Shown one piece after another: positions 20,085 through 29,559 of a stretch of DNA of 32,378 bases. The stretch comes from Rhizophagus sp. LPA8_4_AMF (taxonomy: Eukaryota > Glomeromycota > Glomeromycetes > Glomerales > Glomeraceae). The notes under the pieces are model-generated. The model saw nothing but the letters and a program-made list of their open reading frames with translations, had not been told where the DNA came from and did no database searches. Both the position numbers and the translations under genes were made by a program. The stretch lies in the NCBI GenBank assembly GCA_021464525.1, contig JADRCO010000496.1:1-32378 (forward strand), in the 5' to 3' direction. How positions within the stretch are numbered: the first letter of the stretch is position 1; each line of letters starts with the position of its first letter.

Positions 20085-21545
20085 ATGCCCAAATTCAACA
20101 AAGATATACTTTTTTTGGTCTTCGAAGAATTACAAGACAATATAAAATCTCTTTTTTCGTGTTTAATGGTTAATAGAATATGGTGCGAATCAGCCATTCC
20201 AATTTTGTGGAAAAATCCTTGGTGTTATGATATTAATTATTCCAATAAGAATTCTTTGTTTATAATTATTGCTATCTATTTGTCTGATAACATTAAAGAA
20301 TTTGAAAAATACTTAACGAGACAAGGGACCCAATTACTTTCAATTTCACCTAAATACCTTTTATTTGACTATTTGTCTTTCTGCAGGAGTTTTAATGTAC
20401 CCGTTTTGAATAATTTAATTTCTATTGGTTCTTCAAAATCATATAATCAATTTCTTTTGCAAGAATTTTACGGTATTATGATTAGGAAATGTCCTGGATT
20501 CAGATGTTTAAATATTGAAATGCTCAAACACCAGACATTTTATTTTCTAGAAGATAAGGCTCGTCTTGGGTCACTGTGTGAATTAAAATGTGATACTTCT
20601 ATTGATTCTTCGCACTTTAATGAATTAGTAAATGTTTGTAATTTTATACAGAGGCTCATCATTATTAACAATTGCTTGAAAGTTAATAATGGAATAGTTA
20701 ATTTAATTAAAGTACAAAAGAATTTAAAATATTTTGAGTGGAAGGATAATTTTAAAGATAATTTTGATGAAGATTTTGAAGATGATCCTTATGAAAAAAT
20801 TTTTCTTGCATTAGAAAAACATGCAAATACACTTAATTTTTTAATTGTATCCTTACAGTTTATTGAATCTAATAATATTGAACCAGTAGCTCTGCAACAT
20901 GTACTCACAAAACTTCATAAATTAAAAACTTTAATAATTACTGGCGATGTTTTTATGACTTTTTCTGATGGTCAATTAAGAAATATGGTCTATCGTGAAC
21001 TAGAGATCTTTAATATAGAATTAATTTCAATAAGTGAAGTTTCTATTATAATTGAAAACAGCGGAGGACATCTTAAGGAAATTCCATTAAATTATGAATA
21101 TTATGAGAGAGATGATGATCCTGAAGAAGAAGAATCTCTCATTTTTATTCGCCAAATCTATGAAAAATGTCCTTTGATTGAAAATTTATCATTGATATTT
21201 TTATCATCAAAGCAATATTTCACTGAATTTGAGAAGTTATTAAAAGGTTGTAAGAATCTGGAATCATTAATATTAAGAATAGAAAATACTGATGAGGAAG
21301 AAACTAGAGAAGAATTGTTAAACACATTAATTAGATCAGCACCAACTAATATAAATGAAATTAAATTTTTAAATAAATTTGAATTCCCTTTGGAAAGTTT
21401 GGAGAAATTCTTAGAAGGATGGAAAGGTCGACATGCAATTTCCATTTATACATCTAATCCTATTCATAAAGAAAATAGTTATATGAACCTGGTCAACAGA
21501 TATAAAAATATTGGAGTAATTAAAAATTTTATATGCGAATCTTAA
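20085..21545 (+). CDS. F-box/leucine-rich protein, paralogue 3
   Basis: Intact single-exon gene of 486 aa from the ATG at 20085. The frame is open further upstream only from a TTG, and MPKFNKD aligns with the other family starts. The F-box-like segment is at residues 4-49 (FNKDILFLVFEELQ, SLFSCLMVNRIWCE, IPILWKNPWCY). The leucine-rich body includes CDTSIDSSHFNELVNVC, NLKYFEWKDN, KLHKLKTLIITGD, ENSGGHLKEI and WKGRHAISIY. A strongly acidic loop (about residues 220-238, DNFDEDFEDD) precedes PYEKIFLALEKHA, and a second acidic run (RDDDPEEEES) follows the NSGGH block; both positions vary in length between paralogues. It probably acts as an SCF substrate receptor with unknown target. It heads the run of four intact plus-strand copies. 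Confidence 0.9.
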   Translation: MPKFNKDILFLVFEELQDNIKSLFSCLMVNRIWCESAIPILWKNPWCYDINYSNKNSLFIIIAIYLSDNIKEFEKYLTRQGTQLLSISPKYLLFDYLSFCRSFNVPVLNNLISIGSSKSYNQFLLQEFYGIMIRKCPGFRCLNIEMLKHQTFYFLEDKARLGSLCELKCDTSIDSSHFNELVNVCNFIQRLIIINNCLKVNNGIVNLIKVQKNLKYFEWKDNFKDNFDEDFEDDPYEKIFLALEKHANTLNFLIVSLQFIESNNIEPVALQHVLTKLHKLKTLIITGDVFMTFSDGQLRNMVYRELEIFNIELISISEVSIIIENSGGHLKEIPLNYEYYERDDDPEEEESLIFIRQIYEKCPLIENLSLIFLSSKQYFTEFEKLLKGCKNLESLILRIENTDEEETREELLNTLIRSAPTNINEIKFLNKFEFPLESLEKFLEGWKGRHAISIYTSNPIHKENSYMNLVNRYKNIGVIKNFICES

Positions 21546-22482
21546 ATATATTTTTATAACGTCTTCATTTTTATAATTTTTTTGAGGTTAGTACTATGAA
21601 AAATATTCTTAAAACATTTTGATATTGAATTCTAACGTTCACTTAATGACGTCAATGTTGTAAGTTTATTACGAGATTTTTTATTATTTTTATAAGTATT
21701 TCAGTTGATAGATTCGATAGTATTTTAGTATTTTTTAAACGATGATGCGGTCGTAAGTCACGTGATATTTCATATTATATATTTTTTTATTTTTTTTTTT
21801 CACGAATTGTAAATTTCAAATGTGATTATCGTTGTTTAATAAATAAAATTCATGTTTTAATAAAATTTTAATCTCAAAAAAAAATTTAAAATGAATATAT
21901 TAGGAAATGAAGTACATTATAAGTCTGGAGCAGAGTTTGGGGCGAGAATATCATTTAATTAAATCGCGAACATGATGATAATAATAATCTTATCAAAGAA
22001 ATCGATTAATTTTAATTATTTTAATTTTTTTTAGGAATTGAGTGAATGAAAGTTAATACATTCCGATTTCAAGAGATATGATGCTTTATAATCTAACAGC
22101 TAACATGTCGCATTGTCGCAATCGTGATCTTAATTGTCACTGACCTTAGTAAATATTACACGTAGTCCTCCGGAAGAAATGAATATAGTGAATTCGATTG
22201 AGCTAATCATGCTTGATAATTAATCGATCAAAATTCACAATTCGGACCAAATTAATATTGAAATATGTGAAATTATCCAGTCCAACGATAAAATGATACT
22301 CAGTTACGTGATATTTATCTAACCAAAATATATTACATGTGATCGATTAAATTTTTTGATGGCATTTCGAAGGTAAAGCTTTGAAAAACTTCATTTTTGT
22401 TTTTATTTAACAAACGTTAACTAACGTTCGTTCTATTTTTTGTCGAACAAGCTAATTTTTTTCGATCAATAACCGTTCAGAC
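21546..22482. other. 3' flank of paralogue 3 and AT-rich spacer
   Basis: Holds the presumed 3' untranslated region (an AATAAA lies near 21842) and AT-rich DNA up to the MITE at 22483. No other gene was recognised. Confidence 0.45.
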
Positions 22483-23045
22483 TAGGGTGCGCGGTCAACT
22501 AATTAAATCATAATTATATATGAACCTATATAAAAATTTACTATTAAAGATTTTTCCAATTAAACTATTGATTAATTACATTTTATAATAAATTTCTTAC
22601 TAAATCGATATGTTTTCAAATTTCCATGACATTAAATCTTTCTATGATAATTATTTACATTTAAAATTCTACAAAAGTATTCTAAATTGTCGACTCTTTT
22701 ATGTGACAATATGTTTTTTCCAAAAAAGATCGTATGTGTCTCAAAAATAAATAAAATAACACTTGAGGACGTATCTACATAAGCAAAAAATTTTTTTCTT
22801 CAGCATTTTTCAAAAAGCGAGACGATTACATTATTCTTCAAGTTATTGGGTATTTATTTAAATTTTTATATTTTCTGAATGTTAGTTAAATTCAAAGTTA
22901 TCAAAGTTTTAAGATTTCAGATTTTTTAACAGGTAATATCATTAATTCATGAAAGTTTGTATTATTGCATGAAAAAATCTTTAATAGTAAATTTTTGCAT
23001 GGGTCCATATATAGTTTTGATTTAATTAGTTGACCGCGCACCCTA
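22483..23045. mobile_element. 563-bp MITE with long terminal inverted repeats
   Basis: The ends 22483-22510 (starting TAGGGTGCGCGGTCAACTAA) and 23018-23045 are perfect reverse complements over 28 bp. With a few mismatches the pairing continues to about 75 bp per side (CAAAAATTTACTATTAAAG is mirrored on the right). The flanks show a possible imperfect target duplication (ACCGTTCAGAC before, ATCGTTCACGC after). The interior is AT-rich and non-coding. It is a non-autonomous DNA transposon ending only ~68 bp before the promoter box of paralogue 4. Confidence 0.85.
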
Positions 23046-23112
23046 ATCGTTCACGCATTAATTAAATTTAATTAATACTTGTGCCACCATTAATACTGTA
23101 ATCCTTATTGTT

Positions 23113-23139
23113 GTGAAACATTATTTGATCAGCGTTTAG
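23113..23139 (+). promoter_or_regulatory. Upstream promoter box of paralogue 4 (displaced)
   Basis: GTGAAACATTATTTGATCAG followed by CGTTTAG. It is identical over its first 22 bases to the box of paralogue 5 (27146-27167). Here it is separated from its core promoter by the insertion at 23140-23318, so it lies 382 bp from the ATG instead of the ~150-215 bp seen in the other intact copies. Confidence 0.75.
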
Positions 23140-23318
23140 GGGGAATCAATATAAATAGTACTTTAAACGTGGTAGTACAGTGACATTTAATGCAGTGACA
23201 AATGGAGATCAGGCTAGTAAAAAAAACCGTCTCCCTCAGAAACATAATAAAAAACGTAAACAGGTCAGCACGTGACCATGTGACAAAAACATCACAGGAA
23301 GATTTCTCAGCGTTTAGT
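23140..23318. mobile_element. 168-bp insertion with 11-bp target duplication in a promoter
   Basis: TCAGCGTTTAG occurs at 23129-23139 and again at 23308-23318, exactly flanking 168 bp (23140-23307) that has no counterpart in the promoters of the other paralogues. Removing the insert and one repeat gives ..GATCAGCGTTTAGTCG.. leading into AATTTGGCCGGAG, which lines up with paralogue 5. The insert starts GGGGAATC and ends GAAGATTTC. Its ends do not form a convincing inverted repeat, and it is non-coding. Duplications of 8-11 bp are typical of Mutator-like elements, but the family is not established. Confidence 0.75.
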
Positions 23319-23324
23319 CGTACC

Positions 23325-23387
23325 AATTTGGCCGGAGTTTGTGGAGGTTGACTCCGACGTCATATTATATAAATTTAGTTTTCATTC
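23325..23387 (+). promoter_or_regulatory. Core promoter of paralogue 4
   Basis: AATTTGGCCGGAG (23325-23337), an inverted pair CGGAGT / ACTCCG, then TATATAAATTTAGTTTTCAT (from 23366). The same series, ATTTGGCCGGAG then TATATAAAT..AGT.TTCATTC, occurs before paralogue 5. The ATG is about 120 bp downstream. Confidence 0.7.
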
Positions 23388-23494
23388 ATTAAATTTTTGG
23401 AATTTCTCTTTTATTTTTTCTTGTAATTAATGTTTCAATACCGTGAAATTTATCACTTTTAATAATATTTCTTTTGTAATCACTGAATAGAAAA

Positions 23495-24946
23495 ATGCCT
23501 AAACTAAACAAAGATATACTTTTTTTGATTTTTGAAGAATTGCAAGAAGATTCAAAATCCCTTTTTTCATGTTTAATGGTTAATAGACTTTGGTGTGAAA
23601 CTGCTATTCCAATTCTATGGAAAGATCCTTGGCGTTATGATATTATTTATTTTAATAAAGTTTATTTGTTTTCAACTATTACATTCTATCTATCTGATGG
23701 TATTAAAGAATTCTTAATAAATCAAGAGATTCAATTACCTTCAATTTCACACAAATCACTTTTATTTGATTATTTATCCTTCTGCAGGAGTATTAATGTA
23801 GACATTTTGAATGATATAATTTCCATAATAGGCGTATCAGATTCATATAATGAATTTCTTTTGCAACAAGAAATTTACAGTCTCATGATTAAAAAATGTC
23901 CTGAATTGAAATATTTGAATATTGAATCAATTAAACATCAAATATTTTATTTTCCTGAAGCTAAGGCTTGTCTTGAATCACTTTGCGAATTAAAATGTGA
24001 TACTTCTATTGATTCTATACACTTTTATGGATTAGCGCGTATTTGTAAATCTATACAAAGACTCATTATTATAAACAAATGCTTGGAAGTTAATAATGGA
24101 ACGGTTAAATTAATCGAAATTCAAGAGAATTTAAAATATTTTGAATGGAGGGATGCTTTTGAAAATGATGAATTTATAGGAGATCCTTATAAAAAAATTT
24201 TTCTTGCATTAGAAAAAAAAGCAGATGTTCTTAATCATATAATAATGTCCTTTAATTTTATTGAACTTTATGAACACACAACCCTACAAGATGTACTTAC
24301 AAAACTACATAAATTAAAAACATTAATAATTACTGGTGATTTTCATATTATTACTTCTGAAAATCAATTAAACAACAAGATGGTCTATCATGAACTAGAG
24401 ATCTTTAATATAGATTTCATTTCATTAGGTAAAGCTTCTAGTATAATTGAAAATAGCGGAGGACATATCAAGGAAATTCCATTAAGTTATGAATATTATG
24501 AATATGATTGTTGTGATCTTGAAGAAGAATCTCTCATTTTTATTCGCATAATTTATGAAAATTGTCCTTTGATTGAAAATTTGTCACTATTACTTTTATC
24601 ATCAGATGAGCATTTAACTGAACTTGAAAAGTTATTAAAAGATTGTAAATATTTGAAGTCATTAACATTATTTATATTAAGTATTAATAATACAGACGAA
24701 GAAGCTGGGGAAAAACTGTTGAAAATATTAATTAGATCAACACCAAATAATCTAAAAGAAATCAAATTTTTGGGAAATTTACAATTCCCTTTGAAAAATT
24801 TGGAAGAATTCTTAGAAAAATGGAGATGCCAAAATGCACTTTCCATATATATACATACATCTGGTTCTATTTATAAAAGTAATGATTATATGAAACTAAT
24901 AAAAAAATATAAAAATAAAGGAGTAATTAAAGATTTTATATCTTAG
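23495..24946 (+). CDS. F-box/leucine-rich protein, paralogue 4
   Basis: Intact single-exon gene of 483 aa starting MPKLNKDILFLIFEEL. The F-box-like N-terminus (residues 4-49) is close to the family consensus, with SLFSCLMVNRLWCE and IPILWKDPWRYD. The leucine-rich body carries SFCRSINVDILNDIIS, HQIFYFPEAKACLESLCELK, CDTSIDSIHFYGLARIC, KLHKLKTLIITGD and ENSGGHIKEI. The variable loop after NSGGH reads YEYYEYDCCDLEEES, with an unusual cysteine pair (about residues 337-340). The C-terminal block has WRCQNALSI in place of WKGRPALSI, a loss of the otherwise conserved GRPA. An SCF receptor role is inferred. An AATAAA lies ~100 bp past the stop. Its promoter is split by an insertion, so expression may differ from that of its neighbours. 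Confidence 0.9.
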   Translation: MPKLNKDILFLIFEELQEDSKSLFSCLMVNRLWCETAIPILWKDPWRYDIIYFNKVYLFSTITFYLSDGIKEFLINQEIQLPSISHKSLLFDYLSFCRSINVDILNDIISIIGVSDSYNEFLLQQEIYSLMIKKCPELKYLNIESIKHQIFYFPEAKACLESLCELKCDTSIDSIHFYGLARICKSIQRLIIINKCLEVNNGTVKLIEIQENLKYFEWRDAFENDEFIGDPYKKIFLALEKKADVLNHIIMSFNFIELYEHTTLQDVLTKLHKLKTLIITGDFHIITSENQLNNKMVYHELEIFNIDFISLGKASSIIENSGGHIKEIPLSYEYYEYDCCDLEEESLIFIRIIYENCPLIENLSLLLLSSDEHLTELEKLLKDCKYLKSLTLFILSINNTDEEAGEKLLKILIRSTPNNLKEIKFLGNLQFPLKNLEEFLEKWRCQNALSIYIHTSGSIYKSNDYMKLIKKYKNKGVIKDFIS

Positions 24947-25258
24947 TCACATTTTCTTCATTCTAGATAATTTTCACCTAGATAAGATTTGCGTCAGAAG
25001 ATAACTGACGTGCGTCTGTCGTAAGAGTCTTCATTTTTATTTATAAATAAATTTGTATATCACAATAAGTTATATATCCTACGAAAATTTTATACCTTTT
25101 GATTATATGAAACCATATATTGTAAAATTAAGCTCGCAATTTATAAATAATTTTGAATGAAGTGTTATTTGATTTTCTAACAAAATTTACTTTAATGCTC
25201 TGCAGGCTGGGTAGGTGGCCACACTTCTAATTATGTTTTTATAATTACACGAAATCTA
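24947..25258. other. 3' flank of paralogue 4
   Basis: Contains AATAAA near 25046 and the first copy (24987-25021) of an imperfect direct repeat, GATTTGCGTCAG..GATA.., seen again at 25497-25532. No gene. Confidence 0.45.
24987..25021 (+). repeat. GCGTCAG-type imperfect direct repeat, copy 1
   Basis: GATTTGCGTCAGAAGATAAC followed by TGACGTGCGTC. A related stretch lies at 25497-25532. GCGTCAG and CTGACG also allow a small hairpin. Origin unknown. Confidence 0.5.
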
Positions 25259-25426
25259 ATTATCGCCGTTTTCAAAATAGTGTAGTAGGGGCATATATTC
25301 AAGTGAAAAAGATTACCAATAACCATATTGGTAATCACCTGGTAATCACGGTAATCATATAGTAATCTGGTAATCTTTTTTTTATTCAAATTTGCCCTAC
25401 TACATTATTTTGAAAACGGCGATAAT
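25259..25426. mobile_element. 168-bp MITE with internal GTAATC repeats
   Basis: The left end (from 25259, ATTATCGCCGTTTTCAAAAT..) and right end (25393-25426) are reverse complements over ~34 bp with one mismatch and one single-base gap. The centre contains GGTAATC or AGTAATC about five times (25330-25375), with GATTACC once in the opposite sense at 25311. It is non-coding, and no certain target duplication was identified. Confidence 0.8.
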
Positions 25427-26586
25427 AAATAGCGCTACGAGGGCATTAAAAAAACTAACAAAATGACAAAAAATTAAATAATATATAGATGTGTCGATTT
25501 GCGTCAGGTGATAGTTGACGGACGTGCATCAGATATAAATTTAATTCTGACGTCACGCAACGTCGTAACGTTTAAAAATTAAATTTCTCGTCTTGATTAT
25601 TTATAAATAGTTTTATAAATAATTTTAAATAATAAATGAAAGATTTTAGAATATCCAAATATCCCGAAATTACCATGAACATTCAGAATTTTGATTAGAT
25701 TTTAGGTTAATAATTATTGTTGTATAACTTGATCGGTAATCTGGTGATACTGAAGAAATTATCACGAACAAGTACAAGTTAATGAAAAAATTTCTGTTAT
25801 ATACAATATACTCTCATCTCTAAAAAAAAGGAATAATGGCATATTTAATAACAATTTCACACATAAATTTGCCCAGACCAGTTCTTACAAGAGCAGAAAT
25901 AATAGCAAATTCAGCAAAAACTCTTCCTTATTAGCAACATGATATAAAGAATGAATATTGTATTTGTAAATTATTTTAAGACTATTAAAGGATTTAATAA
26001 GAAAAGAGGACATGCTGAATCTCCAAGCAAATAATCCCATCCTTTTATAAATCTTGATAAAAATACACCATCATATGGTCATAACAATACCTAGATACCA
26101 AATTGAATATTCCAATATTATTAAATCTTAAATAAAAAATCTTACTTAATTCAACCTATTAGCCTCTTAATTAATTCACTTTTAATTAAAGAATAGCAAT
26201 CATAATTCTTTCACAATATACAGTACATAAATAAACAGTATATATCTTGAACATATCCCAAAAATTTCATCTCTGAACCTCTTCTTTACAAGAAGATAGC
26301 TAATTTAATTCAATTGAAGTTTGTCGGTTATTACCAGTTTGCTCAAAAATTGAATGTGGTTTAATTTTTACTAAAATAACTTTGATAATTTCGTGAATAC
26401 ATTCTTTTTTTAAAAAAACCTAATCATACTTACGAACAATTAAATGCTACTATGCTTGGGATTTAAAATGCAAAGTTTCCAAACAAGAATATAGTAAAGT
26501 ATTTAATCCAAGAAAAACTTTCTTCATTCAGCTTCTATAGTTGTTCTTCAGAATTCTTTGCTTCATCGCCAGGATACATCGTCAGG
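25427..26586. other. Intergenic stretch, nothing coding recognised
   Basis: Begins with the second GCGTCAG repeat (25497-25532) and nearby TGACG words. The rest is AT-rich with stops in all frames. Confidence 0.45.
25497..25532 (+). repeat. GCGTCAG-type imperfect direct repeat, copy 2
   Basis: GATTTGCGTCAGGTGATAGT followed by TGACGGACGTGCATCAG, similar to 24987-25021. The two copies sit on either side of the MITE at 25259-25426. Confidence 0.5.
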
Positions 26587-26774
26587 ATCCCTGTAAAAAA
26601 ACGATCCGTTTTTTATATTCCTTCTTTTTTCCGTAAAAGGCTAATATTTCCGGAAATAACAACCTTATATCACGGAATTTATCGAATTATTTACATTTTC
26701 CGTGAATGGATCCGTGAAAGACTCATTTTTACGGAGTTTTACAGAAATAACGGATAAAATTTTTTATAGGGGAT
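26587..26774. mobile_element. MITE, family A, copy 2
   Basis: The left end ATCCCTGTAAAAAAACGATC pairs with the right end, which on the other strand reads ATCCCCTATAAAAAATTTTA and continues into TCCGTTATTT. The interior is rich in TTCCG/CGGAAAT words, as in the related element at 6698-6875. It is ~188 bp long and non-coding. Confidence 0.65.
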
Positions 26775-27145
26775 ACTTAAAAACATAACATGATTTAAAA
26801 TTATAAAATATTTTACTGATATGCATTTATATTTATTTTGGAAAAATTTATTTGGCGATTAAGAGTCAATATTTTGATCATGTTTGGATTGCTTAATGGA
26901 TTATGCGATCAATAATCTGAACGATCAGAAATCGATGATTGACAGTGCATTTTGGATATTTCATATTATATAATATATTTGTTAGTTTCTGGATACCGAG
27001 TAATTTCAGGAAATTTGATACTTTAAGGACATTTCCGATCGAAGTTCTTTTTTTTTTTTAAAATATAATGGATAATATATTAATTATATGTATTTATTTA
27101 TTAAGCAAAATTTCAAAAGCCGTTAATTAAATTATCTTTATTACT
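26775..27145. other. AT-rich spacer upstream of paralogue 5
   Basis: No gene or repeat was recognised between the MITE and the promoter box. Confidence 0.45.
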
Positions 27146-27240
27146 GTGAAACATTATTTGATCAGCGTTATAGTTGCACAGAATAATCTAATTTGGCCGG
27201 AGCTGAGCCCCTGTTTTATTATATAAATTAGTCTTCATTC
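27146..27240 (+). promoter_or_regulatory. Family promoter module of paralogue 5
   Basis: The most complete version. GTGAAACATTATTTGATCAG is at 27146, ATTTGGCCGGAG at 27191-27202, and TATATAAATTAGTCTTCATT from 27220. The ATG is 120 bp after the end of the module. It serves as the reference for recognising the split promoter of paralogue 4. Confidence 0.75.
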
Positions 27241-27359
27241 ATAATTTACGACCTTATAAATTCTCTTTCTGTAACCAATTATTATTATTCACTTTAAAAA
27301 CTGTCACTTCTAAATTTTCCACTTTATATTTTTTTTTGTTTTATTTGTTGGATAAAAGA

Positions 27360-28781
27360 ATGCCTGAACTTAACAAAGATATTCTTTTTTTAATTTTTGA
27401 AGAATTACATGAAGATTCAAAATCTCTCTTTTCATGTCTAACGGTTAATAGACTTTGGTGCGAAAATGTAATTCCAATTCTATGGAGGAATCCTTGGCAT
27501 TACGTTATTAGTTATGATGATAAAATTTCTTTATATTATATTATTATGTCCTATTTACCTAACGATATTAAAGAATTGTTAACAAGACAACCTCCACAAT
27601 CAATTTCATTTGATTATCTATCTTTTTGTAAAAGTATTGATGTAGATATTTTGAACATTATAATTTTTATAGGATCCTCAGACTCATATAATCAATTTAT
27701 TTTGCAAAGAGAAATTTATGACCTCATGATTAGAAAATGTCCTGAATTGAAGTATTTGAATATTAGATCAATTGAACATCAAATATTTTATTTTCCAGAA
27801 GCTAAGTTTCGTCTTGAATCACTCTGTGAATTAAAATGTGACACATCTATTGATTCTACATACTTTTATGGATTAGCTAGTATCTGTCGAAATATACATA
27901 GAATTATTATTACTAATGAAGGAGTGAAAGTTAATCATGGAATTGTTAAATTAATAGAAGTTCAAAAAAATTTAAAATATTTTGAATGGGAAGATAACTT
28001 TGGTTATGAAGAATTTGTAGGGGATCCATATGAAGAAATTTTTCTTGCATTAACAAAAAATGCAAGCTCCCTTAATCATTTAATATTGCTCTTTCAATTT
28101 ATTGAAGGCTGTGAATACCAATTTCTTCAAGAGACACTTCCAAAACTTCATAAATTAAAAACATTAATAATTACTAATGTTTTTATTTTTATTAATGAAT
28201 ACAAATTGGTTTATCATGAACTTGAGGTCTTTAATGTAGATTATATTTCATTAAGTGCAGCTTCTAGTATAATTGAAAATAGTAGAGGAAATCTCAAGGA
28301 AATTTCATTAAGATATTATAATACTTACGATTATGAAGTTAACTTTAATGAAGATTCTCTCGTTTATATTCGCAAAATTCATGAAAATTGTCCTTTAATC
28401 GAATATTTATCACTTACGTTTTCATCAGAAAATTTTACTGAATTTGATAAATTACTAAAAGCTTGCCAAAATCTAAAATCATTATTATTATTATTTATAC
28501 ATAATTCTGATAGAGAAGAAACTGGAAATGAATTACTAAAAATATTAATTAGATCAGCACCAACTAATCTAAGAGAAATTAGATTTTTTAATGATTTTCA
28601 ATTTTCTTTGAAAAGCTTGGAGGAATTCTTTGGAAAGTGGAAAGACCGGCCCGCACTTTCCATACAAACAGCTGATCACACTTATGAAAGAGGAGATTAT
28701 ATGGAGTTGATCAACAAATATAAAAGCAATGGAGTAATTGAAGATTTTAAATGCGTTCCTATGATAGATATATATTTTTAA
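27360..28781 (+). CDS. F-box/leucine-rich protein, paralogue 5
   Basis: Intact single-exon gene of 473 aa from the ATG at 27360 (MPELNKDILFLIFEEL). An upstream extension of eight codons would need a TTG start. The F-box-like segment is at residues 4-49, with SLFSCLTVNRLWCE and IPILWRNPWHY. It is the shortest intact member: the segment before SFDYLSFCKS is about eight residues shorter than in paralogue 3. Conserved blocks include HQIFYFPEAKFRLESLCELK, CDTSIDSTYFYGLASIC, NLKYFEWEDN, KLHKLKTLIIT and NLREIRFF. The usual ENSGGH appears as ENSRGN, followed by a tyrosine- and acid-rich variable loop (YYNTYDYEVNFNED). The tail ends in KCVPMIDIYF, longer than in paralogue 4. The SCF receptor role is inferred. 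Confidence 0.9.
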   Translation: MPELNKDILFLIFEELHEDSKSLFSCLTVNRLWCENVIPILWRNPWHYVISYDDKISLYYIIMSYLPNDIKELLTRQPPQSISFDYLSFCKSIDVDILNIIIFIGSSDSYNQFILQREIYDLMIRKCPELKYLNIRSIEHQIFYFPEAKFRLESLCELKCDTSIDSTYFYGLASICRNIHRIIITNEGVKVNHGIVKLIEVQKNLKYFEWEDNFGYEEFVGDPYEEIFLALTKNASSLNHLILLFQFIEGCEYQFLQETLPKLHKLKTLIITNVFIFINEYKLVYHELEVFNVDYISLSAASSIIENSRGNLKEISLRYYNTYDYEVNFNEDSLVYIRKIHENCPLIEYLSLTFSSENFTEFDKLLKACQNLKSLLLLFIHNSDREETGNELLKILIRSAPTNLREIRFFNDFQFSLKSLEEFFGKWKDRPALSIQTADHTYERGDYMELINKYKSNGVIEDFKCVPMIDIYF

Positions 28782-29559
28782 ATATAGAGCCACAAGCAAC
28801 GTTACAGAATTTTTTTTTTTTGCTTTATAGAAGCTTAATAAAACTAACTATGACATCATTAAAAAGAAATTGATGAATTTTTAGAATTTAAGCCAAAAAT
28901 AATATTTAATATAACAAAGTTGTAGAGTTATTACAGGATTGTAGATTAAATTTTTTTCTTGTGTTATTCAAGTATTATATATATTAAAGAATCCCTCATT
29001 TATTAGATCCAATAATTATGCAGGCACAATCATAGTTAATTCGTCATTTAAACTCTTCTAAGTGAATTATATTAAGGATGCGCTTAAAATTTAATTATAT
29101 ATGAATTATCATATTAACGACATTTTATAATAACGATATATATCAACATATGAATAAATACTTATTTAACCACGTAAATAATTGTTAATATTAATAATAA
29201 AATTCTGAATTATTATATTAATTTACTTTATTGTCCGTAGGTATGGTCATGTGTTATCCCTGTAATTTCCATCCCCTGATTTCCTTTTTCGGTGATGTAA
29301 TATAACACTTGTACCACTTTTCCCCTGATCGATTTTTTTTTGTAGCACATTGATCACGTACCTTATTTTTAAACAATTTACTAAAATTCATATCGATGAG
29401 TATGTTTGGTATGGATTTTAGCCGTCTAATGTAATACTGTATATACGATTACTAAATGCCTGCTCCTTAGAAAATTTCTTCCCCTTAAATAATAGTTACA
29501 ATGGAATATACTAAAGTGGATACCTCGCTGTGTATCACGTGATCTACTTAAATCATGTT
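28782..29559. other. Spacer with a possible F-box relic
   Basis: Around 28922-29005 the plus strand reads ELLQDCRLNFFLVLF and, further on, an ATTAGATCC word. This resembles the family blocks KLLKDCKYLKSLTLF and LIRSAP in the same order but with shortened spacing. It may be a relic of another copy between paralogues 5 and 6. The remainder is AT-rich. Confidence 0.3.

Noticed and set aside
21158-21445. Antisense open frame inside paralogue 3; similar ones at 24553-24846, 28569-28799, 30326-30550 and 12847-13074
   Set aside because: Mirror frames of AT-rich leucine-rich coding sequence. They have the same cause in each paralogue and no independent conservation.
23129-23326. 65-codon minus-strand frame
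   Set aside because: It is contained almost entirely in the 168-bp promoter insertion and its flanking duplication. No motif.
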